From positions 124,001 to 188,000 of the forward strand of contig NZ_JAUOQH010000003.1 of NCBI RefSeq assembly GCF_030547075.1: 64,000 bases of DNA, written 5' to 3'. This DNA is from Alteromonas sp. 1_MG-2023. Lineage in GTDB: Bacteria; Pseudomonadota; Gammaproteobacteria; Enterobacterales; Alteromonadaceae. Each line of letters opens with the position of its first letter. The stretch's first letter is position 1. Below, one piece after another: positions 23,260 through 31,906 of the stretch. The translations under genes were made by a program, and so were the position numbers. The notes beneath the pieces were generated by a model. The model did no database searches. It had not been told where the DNA came from and saw nothing but the letters and a program-made list of their open reading frames with translations.

Positions 23260-24287
23260 GGGAAACCGATTTTTGGCGCATTACCTTAGACACTAACCCT
23301 GATACCTGTAATTTAAACTGTGTTATGTGTGAGGATCATTCGCCTTATTCTGATAGCCCTAAATTGCGTAAGAAGCAAGGACGATTGCGAACTAATATGG
23401 ATAGAGTGATGCTTGAGCAGGTGATCCGCGATGCGGCTGCAATGGGCATTAAAGAAGTGATCCCCTCAACAATGGGAGAGCCTTTACTATATACGCATTT
23501 TGATGTGTTTTTAGATTTATGCCATGAGTTGGGTTTATCGTTAAATTTAACCACTAATGGCACCTTCCCAAGCCCCGATAAACACCACAATGTTGAATAC
23601 TGGGCTAATCGTATTGTACCTATTGGTAGTGATGTAAAAATTTCGTGGAATGGGGCAACCGACGCCACTCACAGTAACATAATGCTTGGTGCTCAATTAA
23701 GCGAACATATTGAAAATGCGAAACGCTTTATTGCTGTTAGAGACAGCTGGGCCGAGCGTCATTACTGTTCAATAACAATGCAGTTAACGTTCTTACGCAG
23801 CAACCTAGAGGAAATCCCTCAAATGGTTGATCTTGCTATCGCTCTGGGGTTTGACCGTATAAAGGGTCACCAGTTATGGGCGCACTTTGATGAAATAGCG
23901 ACTGAAAATTTACGTAACGATATTGTATTTGCAGAGCGTTGGAATCAAATAGTTAAGTATTGTCATGAGCGTGTAGAATTACATAATAAAACCGCAATAA
24001 GACCTTTTAAGCTAGATAACTTTTCTGAGCTACACATAGACAATTTAGACGATATAGCACCGAATGGCCGCTGCCCTTTTTTAGGTAAAGAGATTTGGAT
24101 TGATCCATCGGGTCGTTTTAATGTGTGTTGTGCGCCTGATCAAGAGCGTAAATCATTAGGGGAATTTGGCTCAGTTGCCGAGTCGTCACTCTTAGAGTTA
24201 GCACAGAGTGAGCAGTATGTTGAGTTGATGAATACATATCAAGATCACCCTTTGTGTAAGCAGTGCACTATGAGGCGTGTGTTATGA
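23256..24287 (+). CDS. Radical SAM/SPASM-domain enzyme
   Basis: The 343-aa product carries the radical SAM [4Fe-4S] motif C18-x3-C22-x2-C25 (CNLNCVMC) and a C-terminal SPASM-like set of cysteines (GRCPFLGKE, FNVCCAPD, LCKQCTMRR) for auxiliary clusters. SPASM enzymes modify peptides, proteins or small molecules through a 5'-deoxyadenosyl radical. I place the start at GTG 23256, with AAGGAG 7 nt upstream and overlapping the glycosyltransferase stop; a TTG further upstream is less likely. The stop overlaps the next start (ATGA). No obvious precursor peptide gene is adjacent, so the substrate may be a sugar-linked or small-molecule intermediate, or a peptide encoded elsewhere. Confidence 0.87.
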   Translation: MRETDFWRITLDTNPDTCNLNCVMCEDHSPYSDSPKLRKKQGRLRTNMDRVMLEQVIRDAAAMGIKEVIPSTMGEPLLYTHFDVFLDLCHELGLSLNLTTNGTFPSPDKHHNVEYWANRIVPIGSDVKISWNGATDATHSNIMLGAQLSEHIENAKRFIAVRDSWAERHYCSITMQLTFLRSNLEEIPQMVDLAIALGFDRIKGHQLWAHFDEIATENLRNDIVFAERWNQIVKYCHERVELHNKTAIRPFKLDNFSELHIDNLDDIAPNGRCPFLGKEIWIDPSGRFNVCCAPDQERKSLGEFGSVAESSLLELAQSEQYVELMNTYQDHPLCKQCTMRRVL

Positions 24288-25945
24288 GTATATTAGCTAA
24301 ACTCTTTGTTTCAGATGATGCTAGATACCACACTTTTGCTGATGGCACTCCAGCTTACCCCGCACGCTTTGATGAAGTTTTATCATTTCATGATATAGAC
24401 AACGCCTATCAAGTTGCGCCTGTTTGTTTAAATAGCCAAGCGTGGCACATAAACGAAACAGGCGATGCAATTTACCCGCACAAATTTAACCGTACTTTTG
24501 GTTTTTACTGTGGCTTAGCCGCTGTAGTAGAAAACGATGATTGGTTTCATATATTGCCAAATGGCTTTACAGTTTATGCACAGCGCTATGCCTTTGTTGG
24601 TAATTATCAACAAAATATTGCTGTTGTATGTGATAAGGACGGTTTTTACTTTCATATTGATAAATTAGGCCAACCTCTTTACGAAAATAAATGGTTCTAC
24701 TGTGGAGATTTTAGAGAAGGCATTGCCGTTGCTCAAGCTGAAAATGGCCTGAGTACGCACATTAATAAGCAAGGTCGGTTTATTCATTCTCATTGGTTTT
24801 TAGACTTAGATGTTTTTCATAAGGGGTTTGCAAGAGCAAAAAGTAATGATGGTTGGCATCACATTGATAAAAGTGGCAAACCTATTTACGCACAGCGCTA
24901 CGCAAGTGTTGAACCGTTTTATAATGGGTTTTCACGCGTTGAAACGCATTTTGGCGCACTGCAAATTATTAACGAACAAGGCGATGTAGTTAGAGAACTT
25001 AGAGCTGCAAAGAATGATGATTTTGGAGCTTTATCTGCTGATATGGTTGGTTACTGGCGAACTTTTACTATTGCGGCAGCCGCTGATTTAAAAGTATTTG
25101 ACTACTTACCTAACAACACAGCTCAATTAGCCATACACACAAACACGTTAGAAAAACGGTTAACTCGCCTGCTCAATGCCTTAGGGGAGTTAGGGTTGGT
25201 AAAGTGCAAACAAGACATTTGGCAAGTGTTACCCAAAGGCGCTTTTTTAAATACAAACCATGCTATGTCACTTGCCAGTGCTGCGATAGAGTACCGTGGG
25301 GAGTTAATGCAAAGGTGGTATAACCTCACGCAATTAATGCAAGAAGACATTAAAAGTGATGACATTTTTAAACAAGTTAGTTTGTCAGAAGAGCATACTG
25401 AAAGGCATCACAATATGCTGCGCAGCTACGCATTAAAAGATTATGAAGAGCTTGTTTGCTATTTAAATATTGAAAATAACGATGTCGTTTTTGATGCTGC
25501 GGGAAGCAATGGTTTATTAGCACAGCTTATTCTCAATAAGTTCCCCTCTACAGATGTTATTTTAGGTGACCTTGAAGGTGTTATTGATTCAAGTAACTTC
25601 AGTAATAAGGTAGCCTTTGACCTTTTTGAAACATGGCCTGTTAGAGTAGACAAAATAATGCTGGCGCGTGTGCTTCATGACTGGAACGATACAGATGCTT
25701 TGCAAATTCTTTTGAATGCAGAGGACGCATTACAAAATAATGGTGCGATTTATGTGTTTGAAATGTTACTTGATGAGTACAGTTTTGGTGGCTCTCTCTG
25801 CGATTTACATCTACTCACAGTGACAGGCGGACAAGAAAGGACGCAAAGCCAATTTGAAGCGCTATTTAAAAAAGCAGGGCTTTGCATTGATTCAGTTATT
25901 AACAAAGATGGCTTAGTAACTGTAATAAAGTTAATACGGACATAA
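24284..25945 (+). CDS. WG-repeat protein fused to an O-methyltransferase-like domain
   Basis: The first 230 or so residues contain repeated units of the WG type, for example GWHHIDKSGKPIYAQRYASV and GFYFHIDKLGQPLYENKWFY, ending EGIAVA, KGFARA or NGFSRV. WG repeats are usually binding modules. From about 250 follows a winged-helix-like segment (LEKRLTRLLNALGELGLVKC) and then a class I SAM methyltransferase of the hydroxyindole O-methyltransferase type: DAAGSNGLLAQLIL (motif I), ILGDLEG, and ARVLHDWNDTDALQIL with the HDW catalytic-type histidine. ATG 24284 overlaps the previous stop. The fusion suggests the WG part presents or recognises the substrate. The specific reaction is unknown. Confidence 0.78.
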   Translation: MSILAKLFVSDDARYHTFADGTPAYPARFDEVLSFHDIDNAYQVAPVCLNSQAWHINETGDAIYPHKFNRTFGFYCGLAAVVENDDWFHILPNGFTVYAQRYAFVGNYQQNIAVVCDKDGFYFHIDKLGQPLYENKWFYCGDFREGIAVAQAENGLSTHINKQGRFIHSHWFLDLDVFHKGFARAKSNDGWHHIDKSGKPIYAQRYASVEPFYNGFSRVETHFGALQIINEQGDVVRELRAAKNDDFGALSADMVGYWRTFTIAAAADLKVFDYLPNNTAQLAIHTNTLEKRLTRLLNALGELGLVKCKQDIWQVLPKGAFLNTNHAMSLASAAIEYRGELMQRWYNLTQLMQEDIKSDDIFKQVSLSEEHTERHHNMLRSYALKDYEELVCYLNIENNDVVFDAAGSNGLLAQLILNKFPSTDVILGDLEGVIDSSNFSNKVAFDLFETWPVRVDKIMLARVLHDWNDTDALQILLNAEDALQNNGAIYVFEMLLDEYSFGGSLCDLHLLTVTGGQERTQSQFEALFKKAGLCIDSVINKDGLVTVIKLIRT

Positions 25946-25949
25946 ATAA

Positions 25950-26573
25950 ATGAAAAGAATGCTCATTGTAAGACATGCTGCGCGGCCCGATATTTTACCG
26001 AACACAGTGGGTAATGATGTAATGCTGACTGATGAAGGTATTAAGCAGAGTAAATTATTTGCTTCGCTAATAAGCGGTCAAGTATTGAGTATTAGTACCA
26101 GCCCTATAGGCCGATGTGTTCAAACTGCCGAATTAATAGCACAGGCCACTCATTTCAAACTTAATGATATAGAGCAGTGCCGCTTATTAGGCGATCCTGG
26201 TTTTATTATTAAAGATGGTGATTTAGCTTGGCAACATTGGCTGAAAAAAGGTAATGAAGCCGTAAATTTACATTTGCTTTCGGGTACTGAATCATGGGAT
26301 GGTTTTTATGATTTAAACGATTCGGTTGCTCGTATTTTTAGTGATATAAAAGCGCTGTTAAGTAACTCGGCAGATGGAGTACATTTATGGGTTACTCACG
26401 ACACTATATTAGCCACCTTAGCGGCTCGTATAGGAGAGAAGCGATTAACGCTTCAAGATTGGCCTAACTTTTTGGGTTATTTGGAAATAAAACTGGATAA
26501 GAGTCGGATTCAAGTAAAATATTCCCAAAATCCTAACTTTGAACTCGTAGAAAAAAGTGCGTTCCAAATCTAG
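25950..26573 (+). CDS. Histidine phosphatase family protein
   Basis: The 207-aa product has the phosphohistidine motif RH (R8-H9 in MLIVRHAARPD), a second arginine R55 in SPIGRCVQTAE and the second histidine H150 in LWVTHDTI, all active-site residues of the branch-1 histidine phosphatase superfamily. Members hydrolyse phospho-sugars, phosphoproteins or nucleotide intermediates. It starts 4 bp after the methyltransferase gene and is last in the five-gene cluster, so it probably removes a phosphate from the pathway intermediate. The substrate cannot be assigned. No membrane or export signal is present. Confidence 0.85.
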   Translation: MKRMLIVRHAARPDILPNTVGNDVMLTDEGIKQSKLFASLISGQVLSISTSPIGRCVQTAELIAQATHFKLNDIEQCRLLGDPGFIIKDGDLAWQHWLKKGNEAVNLHLLSGTESWDGFYDLNDSVARIFSDIKALLSNSADGVHLWVTHDTILATLAARIGEKRLTLQDWPNFLGYLEIKLDKSRIQVKYSQNPNFELVEKSAFQI

Positions 26574-26783
26574 TTATGACAATAACATCCAGATACCGAC
26601 TGATAACTTGAAGTGAGCTCAGTGCTTCTCAAATATCGAAAGCCAAAAAAATGTTTAGAACGAACTTTGAATAAATAGCATAGCTTATTAAACTCCAACT
26701 GCATCCGCGCTCAAAAATCCATGCTCGATAAAACATAAAATATTGGCATGAGTATGTAGCTCAGCTTCCCCACTGGACGTTAG

Positions 26784-27608
26784 CTAAATTGTTGGATCAA
26801 ACGCTTCTTGACCCGCCTTAGCTTTACTTTGATCCCCGAAATCAATTCCCGTATCTGCAAAGTCTTGCGCAGAAATGTTATGTAAGTTATCAGTACACAC
26901 GTCCCCACCTAGAGATTGGATCACTTTGCACATCTCTTCCACTTTGGTGTCCATTTGATGCATATGCTCAAGCATGATGCCCATTGCATTGGCGACAGGA
27001 TCTGGATTATCAGGTGCAACAGCGTAAGCATCGAAACCGTATTTTTCCGCAATTTTATTGCGGTTAGGGTTAACCCGCGCAGCATCACTTTGTTGCTTAG
27101 AGATAATAATACGCCCTGGAATACCCACTGCAGTGGCACCTGCTGGTATATCTTTTACCACTACGGAATTTGAGCCAACTTTGGCATTTTCGCCTATGGT
27201 AATAGGACCAAGTACTTTAGCGCCCGCGCCCACTACCGCGCCTTTTTCTAAAGTAGGGTGACGTTTCCCCGGCGTCCAACTTGTACCGCCTAATGTCACT
27301 CCGTGATAAAGCGTTACATCGTCGCCCACTTCTGCGGTTTCGCCAATCACTACACCCATACCGTGGTCGATAAATACACGGCGGCCTAACGTTGCTCCAG
27401 GGTGTATTTCTATACCCGTTAACCAGCGACTGAACGTAGACAAGGTTCGAGCCAACCACTTCCAATTAGCTTTCCACAATTTGTGACTAACACGATGCAG
27501 CCACACCGCATGTAAACCTGGGTAGTTGGTTAAAACTTCGAAGGTATTTCGTGCCGCAGGGTCACGATGAAATACCCCTTGAATGTCATCTTTAATTCTG
27601 GAGAACAC
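26784..27608 (-). CDS. cysE: Serine O-acetyltransferase
   Basis: It acetylates L-serine with acetyl-CoA to give O-acetylserine, the carbon precursor of cysteine. The 274-aa product has the left-handed beta-helix hexapeptide region ([40 protein letters not shown]) with the catalytic histidines in FIDHG and LYHGV, and the PGKRHPTL loop. It has a roughly 80-residue C-terminal extension rich in acidic residues, longer than short EpsC-type enzymes. It is 23 bp downstream of trmJ. In relatives cysE lies directly before iscR; here 22 kb of accessory DNA separates them, leaving the Fe-S operon and a cysteine-supply gene unlinked. Confidence 0.95.
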   Translation of the reverse strand: MFSRIKDDIQGVFHRDPAARNTFEVLTNYPGLHAVWLHRVSHKLWKANWKWLARTLSTFSRWLTGIEIHPGATLGRRVFIDHGMGVVIGETAEVGDDVTLYHGVTLGGTSWTPGKRHPTLEKGAVVGAGAKVLGPITIGENAKVGSNSVVVKDIPAGATAVGIPGRIIISKQQSDAARVNPNRNKIAEKYGFDAYAVAPDNPDPVANAMGIMLEHMHQMDTKVEEMCKVIQSLGGDVCTDNLHNISAQDFADTGIDFGDQSKAKAGQEAFDPTI

Positions 27609-27631
27609 AAGTGCCTCGCCTAGTTTCGTAA

Positions 27632-28393
27632 TTAGTTATTTTCTTTATCTTCGTTTGAGTCACAAGTTAGAGCATTATCGGCTTTCACCGATTTATCAAT
27701 AGATGCCAAAATACCACGTAAAATATTAAGTTCTTGCGACTCAGGACGCGCGCGATTGAACAAGCGGCGAAGCTTAGTCATTACTACGCCAGGGTGGCTT
27801 TTACGGATAAAAGACGTACTTTCTAAAGTGGATTCAAGGTGTGTATAAAAACGTTCTAAATCTTCATTAAGCGGGTAGGTATCTTCGGCTGTTGGCAAGG
27901 CTTCTTTATTTAGGTAGGCCATACGAATTTCGTAACATAAAGTTTGTACCGCAGCAGCTAGGTTAAGCGAGCTGTATTCTGGGTTTGCCGGAATACACAT
28001 ATGGAAATGGCACTGCTGTAACTCTTCATTGCTCAAGCCACTATTTTCTCGACCAAAGACTAATGCTACTGGGAAGTTACTCACTTCTTGCACTAATTTT
28101 TCGCCACATTCGCGCGGGCCAAGCATAGGCCAAGAGTGGGTTCTAGAGCGGGCTGAAGTACCCACTACTAAGCCACAATCAGATACGGCTTCTTCTAAGG
28201 TGTTCACTATTTTTGCGTTGGCTAACACGTCCCCTGCCCCAGCAGCCAAAGCACTTGCTTGGCCATCAGGCTCATGAACAGGGTTAACTAAATAAAGGCT
28301 ACTCAAGCCCATGGTTTTCATTGCTCTTGCGGTAGAGCCAATGTTGCCAGTGTGTGATGTACTCACCAAAATAATGCGAATGTTCTCGAGCAT
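27632..28393 (-). CDS. trmJ: tRNA (cytidine/uridine-32-2'-O)-methyltransferase TrmJ
   Basis: TrmJ methylates the ribose of nucleotide 32 in the anticodon loop of certain tRNAs using SAM. The 253-aa product shows the SPOUT-family start [20 protein letters not shown] and the trefoil-knot motifs [13 protein letters not shown] and [17 protein letters not shown]. Its length matches E. coli TrmJ. It is divergent from suhB across 266 bp and lies upstream of cysE on the same strand. The suhB-trmJ-(cysE)-iscR order is a conserved gammaproteobacterial neighbourhood. Confidence 0.94.
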   Translation of the reverse strand: MLENIRIILVSTSHTGNIGSTARAMKTMGLSSLYLVNPVHEPDGQASALAAGAGDVLANAKIVNTLEEAVSDCGLVVGTSARSRTHSWPMLGPRECGEKLVQEVSNFPVALVFGRENSGLSNEELQQCHFHMCIPANPEYSSLNLAAAVQTLCYEIRMAYLNKEALPTAEDTYPLNEDLERFYTHLESTLESTSFIRKSHPGVVMTKLRRLFNRARPESQELNILRGILASIDKSVKADNALTCDSNEDKENN

Positions 28394-28659
28394 GCTTTTT
28401 TAATACCTGTAGCCTCGTCAATATTGAGCGAATAATAGCACAATGGCGGTATAGATGGCTAACTGTAGCCTAGGGTTGATGCTTTGATTACCTTATAGAT
28501 GTGCGGTGCTGCCCATATTTCATTTGCATCACTCGGCCATTCTGGTTAAGATGCGCGCGTTTTGAACACCTTGCCCAGTTGAGACTTGCGGATAACGCAT
28601 GTTGAACTAATCTTTGGTCAAGGTCTGTTCTTTGGTCTTTTACAATTGGTGGTTTATCT

Positions 28660-29436
28660 ATGCATCCTATGCTGAATATTGCGGTGCGCGCAGCGCGTGC
28701 GGCTGGCACAATTATTGTTCGTGGTTTCGAAAAACACAACGAAGTAGCAACTGAATCTAAAGGCGCTAACGACTTCGTTACGCAAATTGATAAAGAAGCT
28801 GAACAAGCTATTATTGCTAAAATTCAGCAATCATTCCCAAATCACTGCTTTTTGGGCGAAGAGTCTGGTGAAACTGCCGGTGCAGACACTGACTTTCAGT
28901 GGATTATCGACCCGCTAGATGGCACCACCAATTTCATTAAAGGCATTCCTCACTTTGCCGTTTCTATTGCATTACTTCACAAAGGTCGTCTAGACCAAGC
29001 TGTTGTATTCGATCCTATCCGAAGCGAATTATTCACCGCAAGCCGTGGTCAAGGTGCTCAGTTGAATGGTTACCGTATTCGTGCGTCTAAGCCTCGTGAT
29101 TTGAATGAAACGATACTTGCCACCGGTATGCCGTTTAAGAACAAAGCAAAATTTGGTGAGTATGCGCTTAGCCTAAACAAAATCTTCCACGAATGTGGTG
29201 ATATTCGCCGTGCGGGTAGCGCAGCGTTAGATTTAGCTTATGTTGCCGCTGGCCGTCACGACGGTTATTGGGAACGTGGTATTAAAACGTGGGATATCGC
29301 AGCGGGCGAATTGATTGTTCGTGAAGCAGGCGGTCTAGTCACCGACTTTAAAGGTAACAACGACCCTCTGTATAGTGGTGAAATTGTTGCAGGTAGCGCC
29401 AAGGTTGTTCAAGGTTTAGTTAAACACTTAAAATAA
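28660..29436 (+). CDS. suhB: Inositol-1-monophosphatase / antitermination-associated SuhB
   Basis: SuhB is an inositol monophosphatase-fold protein that in E. coli also acts in rRNA transcription antitermination. The 258-aa product starts MHPMLNIAVRAARAAG, nearly identical to E. coli SuhB. It carries the metal-binding motifs GEESGE and IDPLDGTTNFIKG and the WDIAAGELIVREAGG segment. It is transcribed divergently from trmJ and ends just before a strong intrinsic terminator. Nothing is unusual in length or motifs. Confidence 0.96.
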   Translation: MHPMLNIAVRAARAAGTIIVRGFEKHNEVATESKGANDFVTQIDKEAEQAIIAKIQQSFPNHCFLGEESGETAGADTDFQWIIDPLDGTTNFIKGIPHFAVSIALLHKGRLDQAVVFDPIRSELFTASRGQGAQLNGYRIRASKPRDLNETILATGMPFKNKAKFGEYALSLNKIFHECGDIRRAGSAALDLAYVAAGRHDGYWERGIKTWDIAAGELIVREAGGLVTDFKGNNDPLYSGEIVAGSAKVVQGLVKHLK

Positions 29437-29466
29437 GTTTACTACCTACATTAAAATGTTGATTGG

Positions 29467-29494
29467 AAAGCGGTGTCACTACACCGCTTTTTTT
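29467..29494 (+). terminator. Intrinsic terminator after suhB
   Basis: AAAGCGGTGT, a CACT loop and ACACCGCTTT form a perfect 10-bp stem followed by TTTT. The stop codon of the convergent acyltransferase gene (TAG at 29479-29481) falls inside this hairpin, so the two 3' ends share it. Confidence 0.9.
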
Positions 29495-30813
29495 GTTTCT
29501 GATATTGTTGTCGCACCTTCGTGATGACCTTCGTGATAAAAAGCGCAAGCCGTTCTCTCACTTTTACTGTCACTGCCACTATCAAAGCGCCTTTCATTTT
29601 CGATCTTTGCTTTTTGTACCTTCAAGCCGAACAACAACCGCGTTATAGCATTTCTTTTTACAAGCTCAAATGTAAGTGCACAGCCAATTAGCGTTACCAG
29701 CAATATCAGTACAAATTGAATACTTATGGGTAAACCTACTGAGTGCAGGTAATAAGCAGCCATTACAATTAGGGTTTGATGCATTATGTAATATGGCAGC
29801 ACTGCGGTATTTAGGTACTTCACCCACGCTCTTGGTTTGTTTAGATATCGCTTACCAAACCCTAATATTGCCGCTAACCATGCCCAATGATTCAGCACTA
29901 CAATGTAGCCTACTATCACTTTAAACCACCAGAATTCAGCTATCCAATCTCCAACGGGGCCTAACACGTCATGCCTATCGGCGATGATAAGCGAATACAT
30001 GCATAACGCCACCAGCACGCTTACGTAGCGAGTGCGCTCTAGTGCTTGCCACAGCCCTGGCTGCAAGATAACCACTGCGCCAATTACCATCACCCAAAAA
30101 TACTTAGCATGACTGTACCAATCATTAAGTAAATCATGAGTGGTCGGATACTTACTACGCAGCAATAACCAGATGGCGACCATTGCGGTGCAGGTCACAA
30201 ATGCAAAAACGGCAATGCCCATTGAGGACTTTCGTACTTGAGCAATTAGAGGAAATAACAACACGAGCAAAATCGAATACACCCACAAATACGGTAGAAA
30301 CCAAAGATGATTCCAAGTGAGTAGGCCTATGTCAGAATGGCGCTCGGTAAGCCACTGGGTATTGGGGTTAATGTATCCTTCATAGAACTGCATAAATGAG
30401 GTATCAATCACCCCATTAACGGTCCACTCAATGTAAACTTGTGGGGCAACGATCACAAACATGCCAAATATCAATGGAATTAATAAGCGCTGTGTTCGCT
30501 GGGCTATTAACCCACCAGCACGTTTAAAAAACAAAATCGGCCGAAGCCCAACGCGAGTCAACAGCACCGTAAGTACCATTGAAGAAATTAAAAACAACAG
30601 TGACATTCGCCATTGGCTCGTTAAAACCATCACGTCTTGTAACCACGCCTGCGGATGATCGCTTTTGATATGCCACCCCCACTCCAAAACGTAATACATG
30701 CCAATGTGATACAAAATCAAAACACCAAATGCAATAACCCTTAGCGCATCAATGGAATGGTATCGGGCTCTTTCTTCGCTGTTTAGTCCTCCGCTATTTA
30801 ATACTTGCGTCAT
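29479..30813 (-). CDS. Membrane acyltransferase, acyltransferase-3 family (OpgC-like)
   Basis: This is a polytopic inner-membrane protein (444 aa, about ten hydrophobic segments) of the acyltransferase-3 type, which transfers acyl or succinyl groups onto glycans or lipids. The N-terminus has the typical SIDALRVIAFGVLILYHIGM with the conserved histidine in the first membrane helix. Later segments include RRxxR-like RAGGLIAQRTQRLLIPLIFG and NHLWFLPYLWVYSILLVLLF. The C-terminal 50 residues are charged and probably cytoplasmic. It is divergent from a membrane LytTR regulator 107 bp away, which is a likely controller. The pair is inserted between suhB and secF. Substrate is unknown. Confidence 0.82.
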   Translation of the reverse strand: MTQVLNSGGLNSEERARYHSIDALRVIAFGVLILYHIGMYYVLEWGWHIKSDHPQAWLQDVMVLTSQWRMSLLFLISSMVLTVLLTRVGLRPILFFKRAGGLIAQRTQRLLIPLIFGMFVIVAPQVYIEWTVNGVIDTSFMQFYEGYINPNTQWLTERHSDIGLLTWNHLWFLPYLWVYSILLVLLFPLIAQVRKSSMGIAVFAFVTCTAMVAIWLLLRSKYPTTHDLLNDWYSHAKYFWVMVIGAVVILQPGLWQALERTRYVSVLVALCMYSLIIADRHDVLGPVGDWIAEFWWFKVIVGYIVVLNHWAWLAAILGFGKRYLNKPRAWVKYLNTAVLPYYIMHQTLIVMAAYYLHSVGLPISIQFVLILLVTLIGCALTFELVKRNAITRLLFGLKVQKAKIENERRFDSGSDSKSERTACAFYHEGHHEGATTISETKKAV

Positions 30814-30920
30814 TACTGCTTGTCCTATTCAATAATGTGGTTACGAAGTTTGATTTAACGAAGAATTTTTCACTCGCACTAGCGGAAAGTGACGAAAGAA
30901 TAGGATTTAAGGGGTAAGCG

Positions 30921-31826
30921 GTGGGTAGAAGGGATGAAAAACTCAGTCAGTTTTTTCGGGATACCGAGCGCTACCATCAATGGGCAGCGTTTCTATTGTT
31001 GGTATTTTATTTATTTGTGAACAACTCTATAAACGCGGCTTCTGATTGGACTGAATTAACAAGAGATCCTAATAATACAACTCACTTGTGGGAACCTTAT
31101 TTATGGGAGTACACCAGTGCACTGGCTACCGCACTGATGGTTGTTCCTCTTATACTATTGGTTCGAAAACTTGATGGCTGCACTTATGGAGCAAAAGCAT
31201 GGCTTGTATGGCATTTTGTGTTCGCGAGTTTATTCTCACTCGCACATGTAACCTTGATGGTGACATTCCGCGAAACTGGCTATTTACTGTCTGAGAAAGA
31301 ATACGATTTCGGACCGCTGGCCAGTGAATTTTTCTATGAGTACCGCAAAGATTTATGGGGTTACATTACCCTAATCACATTTTACTACATCATCATGTTC
31401 AGCTATCGCAGACTTATAGGTGAAGCCTCTATTATTCGCGAGCATAATACCTCTGAAAAGCATGGTTCTGATGAAGAGCATTCTCCATCCATGCCCAACA
31501 ATTTGTTGGTGAAAAAGCTTAATAAAGAATTTTTGGTAAAACTGAGTGACGTATATTGGATTGAAGCGTCGGGCAATTACATTAATCTACACACAATAAA
31601 ATCTACCTTCCCGTTAAGATATACCATGAAGCAGTTCTGCGAACACGCGAGTGAAAAAGGCTTTGTACGGGTTCATCGTTCCTATGCTATTCAAAGCGCA
31701 CTTATAGATAACATACGATTTGAAGACAGCGGAGATGGTATTGCCGAACTACTAGATGGCACGTATGTATCGGTATCTAGGCGTTACAAAGAGGCGCTGA
31801 AAGCGCGTTTAACCCCTACGGCCTAA
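30921..31826 (+). CDS. Membrane-bound LytTR-family transcriptional regulator
   Basis: The 301-aa product has an N-terminal half with four predicted membrane helices (around residues 20-37, 63-83, 92-112 and 145-165) and a C-terminal LytTR DNA-binding domain (about 195-297). The latter shows the typical VYWIEASGNYINLHT, KGFVRVHRSYAI and YVSVSRRYKEAL. No receiver domain is present, so signal input should come through the membrane part. A GTG start is used, with AAGGGG upstream. It is divergent from the acyltransferase gene and probably regulates it, an arrangement frequent for such regulators. The gene ends before a strong bidirectional terminator. Confidence 0.85.
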   Translation: MGRRDEKLSQFFRDTERYHQWAAFLLLVFYLFVNNSINAASDWTELTRDPNNTTHLWEPYLWEYTSALATALMVVPLILLVRKLDGCTYGAKAWLVWHFVFASLFSLAHVTLMVTFRETGYLLSEKEYDFGPLASEFFYEYRKDLWGYITLITFYYIIMFSYRRLIGEASIIREHNTSEKHGSDEEHSPSMPNNLLVKKLNKEFLVKLSDVYWIEASGNYINLHTIKSTFPLRYTMKQFCEHASEKGFVRVHRSYAIQSALIDNIRFEDSGDGIAELLDGTYVSVSRRYKEALKARLTPTA

Positions 31827-31840
31827 ATTGAAAATATAAA

Positions 31841-31869
31841 AAAAGCTAGTCAGTAGCTGACTAGCTTTT
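31841..31869. terminator. Bidirectional terminator between the LytTR gene and secF
   Basis: AAAAGCTAGTCAG, a TAG loop and CTGACTAGCTTTT form a perfect 13-bp stem with A/T tracts on both sides. It can serve the plus-strand LytTR gene and the minus-strand secF transcript. Confidence 0.9.
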
Positions 31870-31906
31870 ATGTATTAAAAAAGAGGTGTTAGTTTTTAAG
31901 TTTGTC

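Noticed and set aside
27058-27261. Plus-strand genes inside cysE, suf, sec and aceA regions
   Set aside because: They are antisense shadows of well-supported genes.
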